64,000 nucleotides of DNA from Fluviispira vulneris (GTDB taxonomy: Bacteria; Bdellovibrionota_B; Oligoflexia; Silvanigrellales; Silvanigrellaceae): NCBI RefSeq assembly GCF_014281055.1, contig NZ_JACRSE010000003.1, positions 186,001 to 250,000 on the forward strand. Reading direction: 5' to 3'. Position 1 is the stretch's first letter. Each line of letters begins with the position of its first letter. Below, in pieces: positions 21,020 through 29,343 of the stretch. A program made the position numbers and the translations under genes. The notes beneath the pieces were generated by a model. That model saw nothing but the letters and a program-made list of their open reading frames with translations, searched no databases and had not been told where the DNA came from.

Positions 21020-21856
21020 ATGAGCATTTTTATTTGTACGAGTAATCAAGGAAAATTAAGAGAATTTTCTAATTTGTTAAATGATAATGAAAACATAGTT
21101 GGTCTTGCAGAACTTAAGAAAGTCGAAAACATACAACAAATCGAAGCTATTGAAAACTCCGACTATTTTCTATCAAATGCCCTTATAAAAATTTTGTCTG
21201 CTTTAAAATATATATTAGATAATCATGACATTTCAGAATTTAAAGCTATTAAGAAAATATTAGTGGATGATTCAGGGCTTTGTGTCCCTGAGTTAAATTA
21301 CTTGCCTGGTGTGCACTCTGCAACCTATGCAGGTGAACCAAAAAGCGATGAAAAAAATCGTAAAAAATTAACTGAACAATTAAATAAGCAAGAAAAATAT
21401 ATAAATTTTAAAAATGAAAAGCGTTTGCAAGCCTTTTTTGTTTGTTTTTTAATTGAGCTTGATTTAACCGGCATAATAATTAACAAAGATGATTTTAAAA
21501 TTGTTGATGGAAAAAGTCTTGTAAATAATAGAGTTATCGAACTTGAAAGAAACTATTTAGATAAAGTAAATCTAAATATTGAAGGTGGGAGTTTTTCACA
21601 AAATATTCCTATTTCTTCTTTATTAGAAGGCTTTAATAAAGAGATTTATATAAATATCCATTATGGTTTTTGTTCAGGTGAAATATCAAATATTGAACAA
21701 AATAAAATATTAGGTACTGGGCATGGATATGATCATATGTTTTACTCATGTGAAAATAGAGAACTGTCTTTTGCTAGTATACCTTTAGTGGAAAAAAATA
21801 GAAAAAGTCATAGGGCATTTGCTTTAAATGCGATGGTAAAATCATTTAGTAAATAA
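21020..21856 (+). CDS. RdgB/HAM1-like non-canonical purine NTP pyrophosphatase, enlarged
   Basis: These enzymes hydrolyse dITP/XTP to keep deaminated purines out of DNA. Visible motifs: TSNQGKLREF at the N-terminus, the metal-binding VDDSGLCVPELNYLPGVHSA block, GTGHGYDHMF (the GxGFGYDPxF equivalent) and KNRKSHRAFAL near the end. At 278 residues it is about 80 longer than usual. Part of the excess is an insert of ~60 residues between FVCFLIEL and GFCSGEIS, plus a longer loop around residues 60-80. The usual Phe and Pro in GFGYDP are replaced (HGYDH), so substrate preference may differ. It directly follows the aldolase gene. Confidence 0.8.
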   Translation: MSIFICTSNQGKLREFSNLLNDNENIVGLAELKKVENIQQIEAIENSDYFLSNALIKILSALKYILDNHDISEFKAIKKILVDDSGLCVPELNYLPGVHSATYAGEPKSDEKNRKKLTEQLNKQEKYINFKNEKRLQAFFVCFLIELDLTGIIINKDDFKIVDGKSLVNNRVIELERNYLDKVNLNIEGGSFSQNIPISSLLEGFNKEIYINIHYGFCSGEISNIEQNKILGTGHGYDHMFYSCENRELSFASIPLVEKNRKSHRAFALNAMVKSFSK

Positions 21857-21863
21857 TATATAA

Positions 21864-22223
21864 TTATACTGTAACAATATCATTTTTATATGATGCAACT
21901 ACTTCTATTATTTTATCAATATCCTGTTCCTCTAATTTAGATTCTATAAGAGTTTCTTTTAAAAGAGAAGCAACTTCCATAAAATCTTTTAGAGGTATTT
22001 TTAATTTGGCATGAGCTGCCTTTAAAAGTTTTGTATCATACATAACTGGACCGCCTAAGGTAGTAGTTAAAAATTTTGTTTGATGATCTATCAAGCGGGC
22101 AAGATCAACATTTTCAAAATAGTGAATAAGATTTTCTGATTCCATTATTTTTTTATAAAATAGACTCACTACAACATGTAAGGTTTTATAGCCACCGTAT
22201 TTATCATAAATAGTTTTGTCCAT
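21864..22223 (-). CDS. Truncated haemoglobin, group I
   Basis: A 119-residue 2-over-2 globin of the trHbN type, which binds haem and usually O2 or NO. It begins with the TrHb1 pattern IYDKYGGYKTL, then shows FYKKIMESENLIHYFENVD, the helix E segment HQTKFLTTTLGGP, and the proximal histidine F8 in KAAHAKLKI. AAAAGGAAT precedes the ATG. It is the downstream partner of the RsbU-like phosphatase gene, with only 15 bases between them on the same strand. A joint role in gas or redox sensing is possible, but nitrosative-stress detoxification is the family default. Confidence 0.9.
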   Translation of the reverse strand: MDKTIYDKYGGYKTLHVVVSLFYKKIMESENLIHYFENVDLARLIDHQTKFLTTTLGGPVMYDTKLLKAAHAKLKIPLKDFMEVASLLKETLIESKLEEQDIDKIIEVVASYKNDIVTV

Positions 22224-22238
22224 TTATAGATTCCTTTT

Positions 22239-23399
22239 CTAATTTATGATTTCTATAGCAATTGCAGATATATCATCTTCTAAAACAGTTGAATCAAATT
22301 CAGATAATATTGCATCTTTTACTTTATGCATAACTTCTTCTAACGGCAGATTCATCGAAAAATATTTTTTTAAAGTCTCTTTTAATTTTTTTAAACCATA
22401 CTCTTCTCCTTTAGAAAGCCCTTCGATTAAGCCGTCAGTGTATGCAAAAACGACATCTCCTACTGCAAGATCCAATTTCTGTGCAGATATATTTAAATTT
22501 TCAGAGTATCCTAATTTACTTCCTATGCTTCCTATTAATTTAATTTCAATTTGACCCGATTCTTTTAATTTACTTCTTTTCAAAAGAATAGGTGGGTTGT
22601 GTGCTGCTGAATATGAAGTTATATTCATATTCTCGCTTGAGATTACAAGTGCTAGCATTGTCATTACAAGTTTTTGATTACTAAGTTTTAAAATAATTTT
22701 GTTAAAATCATTTAATAATTGAATAGGATCTTCAGGGGTTACATTTTCATTAATTATTTTTAATAAATGTTTTTCGAAAATCCCAGTTACAACTCCTGCA
22801 AGTAATGCTGAACCTATTCCGTGACCAGTAATGTCACCAATATATATATGAGCTTCGTTTTCATTAACAAAATAATTATACCAATCTCCGCCAATTGAAA
22901 CAGCTGCTTGATAAAAAGAGGATATATTAAAGTTTTTTAAATTTAAATTTGGACGAGGAAGTAACGATTTTTGAATACTGCTAGCCATTTCAAGACTGTC
23001 TTTTAATTGTTTTTCTTTTAGTAAATTATATTCATTAACCATTTTTGAATATGAATTCATTATATGTTCATTTTCTTTTATTTTCATATTATTAAATCCA
23101 TATATAATACTCAAATTGTCATGAATTTTATTAATATGAAACTCATAAGGAACGTTTTTAATTTTCTTAAAAGTGCATTGATAGTCAAATTTTTTTTCAC
23201 TTAAAGACATTACGGAATTAATGTCAAAATTTAGGAAGACATTCAATAAATTGTCATTTAATCCCTTAAATATTTCTTCAAAATAGCTATTTTTATATAC
23301 GATATCGAGATTTGTTGTATTAAAGATTGCAATTGGTATATTAATTGATTGTATTAAATCTGTTGTTTTTAATTCCATAAATTTCCAAAAATTTGACAT
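22239..23399 (-). CDS. RsbU/SpoIIE-type PP2C phosphatase with N-terminal PAS-like region
   Basis: A 386-residue protein. Residues ~10-110 look like a PAS-type sensor (TDLIQSINIPIAIFNTTNLD, YKNSYFEEIFKG). A short helical linker leads to the PPM/SpoIIE catalytic domain (about 140-386), with metal-binding segments SIGGDWYNYF, HIYIGDITGHGIGSALLAG, VVFAYTDGLIEG and LEDDISAIAIEI. Such phosphatases dephosphorylate STAS anti-anti-sigma proteins in partner-switching cascades. The start is uncertain: ATG 23399 or ATG 23378 (MELKTTDL). It is followed at 15 bases by a truncated haemoglobin. A STAS protein and an HATPase are encoded at 34.2-35.6 kb, but a link is only a guess. Confidence 0.9.
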   Translation of the reverse strand: MSNFWKFMELKTTDLIQSINIPIAIFNTTNLDIVYKNSYFEEIFKGLNDNLLNVFLNFDINSVMSLSEKKFDYQCTFKKIKNVPYEFHINKIHDNLSIIYGFNNMKIKENEHIMNSYSKMVNEYNLLKEKQLKDSLEMASSIQKSLLPRPNLNLKNFNISSFYQAAVSIGGDWYNYFVNENEAHIYIGDITGHGIGSALLAGVVTGIFEKHLLKIINENVTPEDPIQLLNDFNKIILKLSNQKLVMTMLALVISSENMNITSYSAAHNPPILLKRSKLKESGQIEIKLIGSIGSKLGYSENLNISAQKLDLAVGDVVFAYTDGLIEGLSKGEEYGLKKLKETLKKYFSMNLPLEEVMHKVKDAILSEFDSTVLEDDISAIAIEIIN

Positions 23400-23513
23400 A
23401 TTAAAGTGTTAATTATTTAATTGTATCAGCTTGGAAATATTTATATAGTAAGTATGCCAATATTTTATCATTACATTCAGAAAAAATTAATAGGGAGATG
23501 AGAACTAGGATAT

Positions 23514-25001
23514 TTATTCATCTTCAAACTGAGTGATTCTTGGTCCCCAAGAGGCTTGTTTCGATTCATATATCGGAATGTTTAATGACTTTTGATAGGA
23601 ACCATCTTTTGACATGTAATATAGTTTATGGATACCTAAGCGGGTTCCTTTTGAAGATCTATCCGATTGGAATAAAATAAATCGTCCATCAGGTGAAAAA
23701 GAAGGTTTTTCGTTATCTCCTTGGCTCAGAGTGAGCCTTTCAATACCTGAACCATTAGAACCAATTTTAAATAAATCCCAAAGATTAATATCTCTGTCAT
23801 AACTAGCAAATACTATTGTTTTGCTATCAGGACTCCAGCATGCACTTGCATTGTACCAGCCAGCGTAGGTAAGTCGGGTTGTATTTCCACTTGAAAGATC
23901 TTTAACAAAGATCATTGGTTTGCCATATTTCGTACTTGTATATGCGATTGATTTCCCATTTGGTGAAAATGCAGGTTCAACTTCAATTGCGCTCGTGGAA
24001 ATAAATGGTTTTTTATTTCCACCAAACTTATTGGTCGTAAAAATATGAGTTGATCCATCCATTGTACTTGCAGAAAACGCAATTAAATTCCCATCAGGTG
24101 ACCAGTTTGCACCAGAGCTATTGCCAGAACCAGAAATTGCACGTGTTTCTTGTTTAGTTAATAAATTATAAATATAAATATCAGGCTTCCCTGATTTAAA
24201 AGAAGTGTAAATTATTTTTGTTCCATCTCTGGACCAATTTGGGCTAATGTGCACAGCTTTATCTTCAGTAATTTGTTTTAAATTACCTCCATCAAAATCA
24301 GCAATAAATATTTGTCCATTTGAATTTTGATCCTTTTTTCCAACAAAAACAATTTGCGACATAAAAGGACCAGGGGTTCCTGTTAAAGCAGCAACAGAAA
24401 CATCAGCAAACCTTCTTAAGGCTAGATCGGTCGATTTCGTGCTTAAATTACTGTATGATTTTCCAATAAGTTGTGCTTGAAGTTTAATATCATATAAGCG
24501 TAATTCTAAATTATATCTATTTGGATTTTTTGCTTTAGTAAATTTACCAAGAATAACGAAATCTGCTTTCAAAGCTTTCCACTGTGAAATTTGAAATGGT
24601 TGGAGAGCGACATTTTGTGTGGATTGCATAGAATCTATTGGTATAAATTCAAACCAATTCGTGAAATTAAATATGGAAGTTAATCGTTTTGAGTATTCAC
24701 TAAGTTCATTATTATTGATAGGAATTGATTTGTCAGCAAGGGCAAATAACGGAATAGCCATACGTATTTTTTTTACGCCAGGAGCACCAACATCGATGGT
24801 ATTATCAAGTTTTAATTCATCAATAGTTTCATCATTTTTTGCATAATCTGTTGAATTATTTTTTAAATTCGCTGCGGAATCATCGTTCTTTGAGATTTGA
24901 TTTGCATTGCTATTCAGTGAATCATCTGCGAAAGATTTTGGAAATATATTTAAAATTGCGATGATTGAAATTAAATATATTTTTTTGAACTTATGTTTCA
25001 T
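23514..25001 (-). CDS. tolB: Tol-Pal system beta-propeller protein TolB
   Basis: A 495-residue periplasmic protein with a signal peptide (cleavage near KSFA-DD), an N-terminal alpha/beta domain after a low-complexity Asn/Asp-rich spacer, and a C-terminal six-bladed propeller built from WD40-like repeats of the type FSPDGRFILFQSDR and WSRDGTKIIYTS. In other Gram-negatives TolB links the TolQRA motor to Pal and peptidoglycan during constriction. It is the last gene of accA-cmk-tolQ-tolR-tolA-tolB; no pal follows. Confidence 0.94.
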   Translation of the reverse strand: MKHKFKKIYLISIIAILNIFPKSFADDSLNSNANQISKNDDSAANLKNNSTDYAKNDETIDELKLDNTIDVGAPGVKKIRMAIPLFALADKSIPINNNELSEYSKRLTSIFNFTNWFEFIPIDSMQSTQNVALQPFQISQWKALKADFVILGKFTKAKNPNRYNLELRLYDIKLQAQLIGKSYSNLSTKSTDLALRRFADVSVAALTGTPGPFMSQIVFVGKKDQNSNGQIFIADFDGGNLKQITEDKAVHISPNWSRDGTKIIYTSFKSGKPDIYIYNLLTKQETRAISGSGNSSGANWSPDGNLIAFSASTMDGSTHIFTTNKFGGNKKPFISTSAIEVEPAFSPNGKSIAYTSTKYGKPMIFVKDLSSGNTTRLTYAGWYNASACWSPDSKTIVFASYDRDINLWDLFKIGSNGSGIERLTLSQGDNEKPSFSPDGRFILFQSDRSSKGTRLGIHKLYYMSKDGSYQKSLNIPIYESKQASWGPRITQFEDE

Positions 25002-25015
25002 ACTATCCCTTTATT

Positions 25016-26233
25016 TTATTGAACACTTTTTGCACTGTAGCTTGCCTCAAAAGTCTTTGGAGGATTGATATCTTTTGGTGGAACTTCTGGAACAGGGAAT
25101 GTGCTTTCCAAAGAATTAATAACAAGCTGATCAAATTGAGAATTACCACTAGATTGAATGACTGTCGGTTTTCCAATGAGATATCCATAGGGATTTATGG
25201 TAAACTTTATTCGAGTTTTTAATGTCGGAGCGAATGTAGAACCTTCTGTTGTACTCCAGTTTAATTTTAATTGACGAGCAATATATGCTTTATATGTGTT
25301 GTAGCTTTTTGAACTAATTTTACCTTCAACAACACCAGATGGGGCTGCAGCAAATGGACTAGCCGGAATATCACTGGGTGTAGAAAAGGGCGACTCTGGT
25401 AAATTATTAACATCAGCTTTGCTACCCTCTGGTTTTTCTTCATTAGCATTGCGTATACCTGCATTTTTGCGAGTGTCTTCTTTCCTTGTGTCTATTTCTT
25501 TACGTTTTAAGAATTCTTCCATGCTGACTTTTTGTTTGTCTTGATCTGGAATAGGGCCAATAGGTTTTTTAATATCTGTTTTTAATTTTTCATTATTATT
25601 TACAGTGTTTTTATTGCTTTCTTCTTTTAATATAAGATCTTTAGATTTATCAGATATTTTGGGCATAACTTTTTCAGTTTTTTGTTCAGGTACTGGATTT
25701 GTATCAGGAGCAATGTTTTTGGTTAATTGAGGCAAGTCTCGAATCGTTTTTGTTGCTTCTCGTTCGCCTATTTCATCATCTTTTTGAGAAATTTGCTTAG
25801 TTTGGGCAAAGTTTTCACTCATACCAAAAGTCACTTCGACAATTTCTGGTGGAGTTGATTCAAAGTTAAAAATATAAGAAAAAACAAAAAAACTTGTTAT
25901 TAATAGAATATGTATTGAAATTGCAGCAATTAAATGTTTTCTATTCGGTGAATAAATTTCTTTTATTTCATCTGGAGATAAAAAAGGTATTTTTGGATTT
26001 GAGCCTATGATGTCTATTGCAGGTTGTTTGATTTTTTTTTGTAATGGTAGATCCAAAGGTCTAACATATCTGGGACCAAGATAAGATTTATTGATATAAT
26101 CATCTGGAAATGATCTTGAAAACAAAATATTTCTTTGTGTGTCATAAACAGCTTTTCCAAATTTGAGCATGTTTATTTCATCAATTTCTGGAACACGATT
26201 TGGATGATTTAAAAGAATATTATTATTTTTCAT
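25016..26233 (-). CDS. tolA: TolA/TonB-like energy transducer with long cytoplasmic N-terminus
   Basis: A 405-residue protein. A single membrane helix (HLIAAISIHILLITSFFVFS) lies at about residues 99-120. It is preceded by an unusual ~98-residue Pro/Lys-rich soluble segment; TolA and TonB normally start at the helix. A long charged Lys/Glu/Pro region spans the periplasm, and the C-terminus has the TonB-type fold (INPYGYLIGKPTVIQSSGNS). It should carry force from TolQR to the outer membrane. The start ATG overlaps the tolR stop (ATGA). TolA rather than TonB is inferred from the tolQ-tolR-tolB context. Confidence 0.85.
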   Translation of the reverse strand: MKNNNILLNHPNRVPEIDEINMLKFGKAVYDTQRNILFSRSFPDDYINKSYLGPRYVRPLDLPLQKKIKQPAIDIIGSNPKIPFLSPDEIKEIYSPNRKHLIAAISIHILLITSFFVFSYIFNFESTPPEIVEVTFGMSENFAQTKQISQKDDEIGEREATKTIRDLPQLTKNIAPDTNPVPEQKTEKVMPKISDKSKDLILKEESNKNTVNNNEKLKTDIKKPIGPIPDQDKQKVSMEEFLKRKEIDTRKEDTRKNAGIRNANEEKPEGSKADVNNLPESPFSTPSDIPASPFAAAPSGVVEGKISSKSYNTYKAYIARQLKLNWSTTEGSTFAPTLKTRIKFTINPYGYLIGKPTVIQSSGNSQFDQLVINSLESTFPVPEVPPKDINPPKTFEASYSAKSVQ

Positions 26234-26673
26234 TTTTTATCACGTTTGTTTTCACCAACCATGCCAATTCTTTCCACCCCAGCTTTTTGTGCTGCTGTCA
26301 TAGCAAACATGACTTTTCCATAAGGGACACCATCATCTGCTCGAATAAATAGGGAAGGGTGTTCATCATTTTTTACAGATGCTTGAATTTGGGTAATAAG
26401 ATTGGTTTCTTTTACAATATTTTTCCCAATATAATATTCACCTTTTTTATTTATCGAAATAACAAGAGATTCACCGGAAAGAGTAAGAGATTTTGCTTGG
26501 GTTTTGGGTAATTGAACGTTTATTCCAGAAATAGCAAATGGCGCTGTAACCATAAAAATAATTAATAAAACAAGACAGACATCCACAAATGGTGTCATAT
26601 TTATTTCTGAAATAAAATTTGTTTTTCGACTACCTTCTCCAACGTCATTTCCGCTATCAAGATTAAATGACAT
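26230..26673 (-). CDS. tolR: TolR/ExbD biopolymer transport protein
   Basis: A 147-residue protein with one N-terminal membrane helix (VDVCLVLLIIFMVTAPFAIS) carrying the conserved Asp at its start (NMTPFVDVCLVLL), and a periplasmic domain with PKTQAK and IRADDGVPYGKVMFAM, typical of TolR. It works with TolQ as the proton-driven motor. It starts 11 bases after the tolQ stop. Confidence 0.94.
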   Translation of the reverse strand: MSFNLDSGNDVGEGSRKTNFISEINMTPFVDVCLVLLIIFMVTAPFAISGINVQLPKTQAKSLTLSGESLVISINKKGEYYIGKNIVKETNLITQIQASVKNDEHPSLFIRADDGVPYGKVMFAMTAAQKAGVERIGMVGENKRDKK

Positions 26674-26684
26674 GAGTTATTCCT

Positions 26685-27398
26685 TTAAGTATTTTCTTGG
26701 TCAGGTTTTATTGTGTAATGTCTTTCCAGAATATTAATAAAATCTGATGAAAAACCATCTAGTAAAACAAGATGTTTTTTTATTCGATTGATTAATATAT
26801 TATAAAAAATAACCGCTGGAATAGCGACAAAAAGTCCAAGTGCAGTTGCAATCAGAGCTTCAGAAATACCAGGAGCAACAGCTGCTAGACTGGAAGCACC
26901 GCTTGATCCAATATCGTGAAAAGCACGAATAATACCTACAACTGTGCCAAAAAGTCCGATAAAAGGACCTGCAGATGCACACACGGCTAAAATGCTTAAG
27001 TTGCTACCAAGATTTGCTTCTTCAATCATTTTTTGCCGAGAAAGGGTTCTCTTAACTGTATCAAATATGACAGAACCAGTCGAACCTCTTTTTTCTCTTG
27101 TTTGCAAAACACGAATCATTTCATTGAATCCAGAACGGAAAACTTCACGAGCAGGGCTATAATCCATATCTTTTACACGTAAATTTAATTCAGAGAGACT
27201 CTTGGCCTCCCAAAAATTGGTGAGAAATTTTTCTGAAAGTCCGTGCATTTCTTTCAGTCGATGCATTTTGCTTATGATGACAACCCAAGCCCAAATACTC
27301 ATTATTCCAAGTAAAATTGTAATAGCTATGCCAATGGGACCGCCATGGAGTATAATTGAAAACCAATCAATTTTTGCGGATTGAGCTACTGTTTCCAT
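26685..27398 (-). CDS. tolQ: TolQ/ExbB proton channel protein
   Basis: About 237 residues from the ATG at 27398, which has GAAGGTG six bases upstream; the in-frame GTG three codons earlier overlaps that site. Three membrane helices are visible: GPIGIAITILLGIMSIWAWV, then ASAGPFIGLFGTVVGIIRAF with the conserved glycines, then SEALIATALGLFVAIPAVIF. TolQ pentamers surround TolR in the inner membrane. It is 19 bases after cmk. Confidence 0.95.
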   Translation of the reverse strand: METVAQSAKIDWFSIILHGGPIGIAITILLGIMSIWAWVVIISKMHRLKEMHGLSEKFLTNFWEAKSLSELNLRVKDMDYSPAREVFRSGFNEMIRVLQTREKRGSTGSVIFDTVKRTLSRQKMIEEANLGSNLSILAVCASAGPFIGLFGTVVGIIRAFHDIGSSGASSLAAVAPGISEALIATALGLFVAIPAVIFYNILINRIKKHLVLLDGFSSDFINILERHYTIKPDQENT

Positions 27399-27417
27399 TA
27401 ATAACACCTTCCAGAAG

Positions 27418-28137
27418 TTATATTTCAGATTTTTGAATTATCATTTCTTTTTGTATTGCATAATTTAAAATTAATCGAGCAATTTCTTCTTGAGTTGATT
27501 TAGTCGAGTCGAGAATGATTGCGTCTATTGCTGGTTTTAAAGGAGCAATTTTTCTATTTGTATCACGAATATCTCTTTCGTTAATTTCTTTTATGAGTTC
27601 GTTGATATTAGTTTTCATTCCATTTGAATGTAATTCTTTAAGTCTTCTTTCTGCTCTTTCTTCTGGAGAAGCTGTTAAAAATATTTTGAGAGGAGCATCA
27701 GGGAACACAACAGTTCCCATATCTCTACCGTCAACAACGGCACCATTATTATTTAAAACAACTTTTCTTTGAATAGGTAATAATCTTTTCCGAACAGAAT
27801 ATTCTTGAGCCAATACGCTTGCAAGCTCGGAAACAAATGGAGCTTTAATTTCTTGAGTGACTTCTCTTTCTCCAAGAAAAACTTTTCCTGATAATGATTC
27901 TTGGCGATATCTTTCATTAATAAATGAAGTAAAGCGTTCAATACTACCAAGATCTTTTTCTTTTAAATTAGCTTCATGGAACAATAAAGCTAAAGAACGA
28001 TAAATTGCACCCGTAGTAACGTATATCCAACCAAGTTTTGTCGCAACAATTTTGGCAACTGTGCTTTTACCTGAGCCTGCAGGGCCATCAATTGTAATAA
28101 CTTTTAATTTTTGTGCCAAGTCATGATCTGGATGCAT
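27418..28137 (-). CDS. cmk: Cytidylate kinase
   Basis: A 239-residue nucleoside monophosphate kinase that phosphorylates CMP and dCMP. Walker A GPAGSGKST (about 18-26), WIYVTTGAIYRSLAL for CMP binding, VVDGRDMGTVVFPDAPLKIF, SPEERAERRLKEL and NERDIRDTNRKIAPLKPA are the family signature blocks. AAAAGGAAT precedes the ATG. It sits between accA and tolQ on the same strand with 10-20 base gaps. Confidence 0.96.
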   Translation of the reverse strand: MHPDHDLAQKLKVITIDGPAGSGKSTVAKIVATKLGWIYVTTGAIYRSLALLFHEANLKEKDLGSIERFTSFINERYRQESLSGKVFLGEREVTQEIKAPFVSELASVLAQEYSVRKRLLPIQRKVVLNNNGAVVDGRDMGTVVFPDAPLKIFLTASPEERAERRLKELHSNGMKTNINELIKEINERDIRDTNRKIAPLKPAIDAIILDSTKSTQEEIARLILNYAIQKEMIIQKSEI

Positions 28138-28147
28138 GCGATTCCTT

Positions 28148-29218
28148 TTAATTGAGACCCATTGAGGATTCTACATCTTCCCAAGATTCGTCCCATGCTG
28201 CAACTGGTGCTTTATCAACACGGAATGGAGATATTGCTGGCATATTTTGGACGTTGCCAATTTTGAAATATTTTTTGATTCTATCTTGTTTAAGTTCATC
28301 TTTGCTCATTTTCGAAAGACTCACTAAGTTTTTTTCGACAGCATCACCGATGGATTCTATCGCTTCTTTGGTTTTCCAGTGGGCACCGCCAAGAGGCTCT
28401 TTAATAATCTCATCAATGACCTTATTTTTAAGAGCAACTTCTGCAGTTAAACCAAGAATATTAGCCGCTCTATCTGCTTGGGAACCGTCTTTCCATAAGA
28501 TTGACGAACAGCCTTCAGGAGAAATTACACTATAGATTGAATACTCCATCATAAGAATTCTGTTTGCAACACCGATGGCAAGAGCACCTCCACTCTGACC
28601 TTCGCCTACAACGACGGAAATAATTGGAACGGATAAGCGACTCATAACCATAATGTTTTTAGCAATGGCTTCATTCTGGCCACGTTCTTCTGCTTCAAGG
28701 CCTGGATAAGCGCCAGGTGTGTCAATAAAAGTTACGATTGGAAGGCCAAAGCGTTCAGCTAAAGCCATTACACGTAAAGCTTTTCTATAACCTTCGGGTT
28801 TTGGCATACCAAAATTTCTTTTCATATTTTCTTTGGTGCCACGTCCTTTTTGGGTTCCTACAACGATAACTCGTCTATTTCTAAATTGAGCAATTCCTGT
28901 CACAATAGCTTGGTCGTCCATAAAATTTCTATCACCGTGTAATTCGATAAAATCTGTACACAGTTGATTGATAATATCTAGAGTATAAGGACGGTTTGGA
29001 TGTCTAGAAAGTTGTGTAATTTGAAAAGAATTTAAATTTGTATAAATTTCTTTAGCAAGAAGTTCGAATTTATTTTCAAGTATAGAAATTTCTTCGTTTA
29101 ATCCTCTAGTATCCTGCTGTCTATCTGGTATGTGTGCCGATTGTTCAGCAGCGAGACGGAGTTCAGATATTCGTTTTGAAAGTTCATGCAAGGGTTTTTC
29201 AAGCTGCAGAATGTCCAT
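28148..29218 (-). CDS. accA: Acetyl-CoA carboxylase carboxyltransferase subunit alpha
   Basis: A 356-residue subunit that, with AccD, transfers CO2 from carboxybiotin to acetyl-CoA. N-terminal helical segment with LEKPLHELSKRISELR, then HPNRPYTLDIINQL, FIELHGDRNF, TQKGRGTKENMKRNFGMPKP, DTPGAYPGLEAEERGQNEAI and GEGQSGGALAIGVA. The C-terminus is about 35 residues longer than in E. coli. It is the first gene of the run to tolB. Its leader (29219-29343) is shared with the divergent citrate synthase gene. Confidence 0.96.
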   Translation of the reverse strand: MDILQLEKPLHELSKRISELRLAAEQSAHIPDRQQDTRGLNEEISILENKFELLAKEIYTNLNSFQITQLSRHPNRPYTLDIINQLCTDFIELHGDRNFMDDQAIVTGIAQFRNRRVIVVGTQKGRGTKENMKRNFGMPKPEGYRKALRVMALAERFGLPIVTFIDTPGAYPGLEAEERGQNEAIAKNIMVMSRLSVPIISVVVGEGQSGGALAIGVANRILMMEYSIYSVISPEGCSSILWKDGSQADRAANILGLTAEVALKNKVIDEIIKEPLGGAHWKTKEAIESIGDAVEKNLVSLSKMSKDELKQDRIKKYFKIGNVQNMPAISPFRVDKAPVAAWDESWEDVESSMGLN

Positions 29219-29343
29219 AATGTTTTAATCCTCTATAAGTGCTGTTATGTCATAATGTGTACAGCTCAAAATAAAAATTCGAGCATTGTTAATGTAGGTA
29301 GCAAAATTGTACGTCTTGGTCAAAATATAAGAGGTTATTTGAG

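Noticed and set aside
25016-26233. TonB of an iron uptake system
   Set aside because: It is fused in an operon with tolQ, tolR and tolB, so TolA is the better call; no TonB-dependent receptor is nearby.
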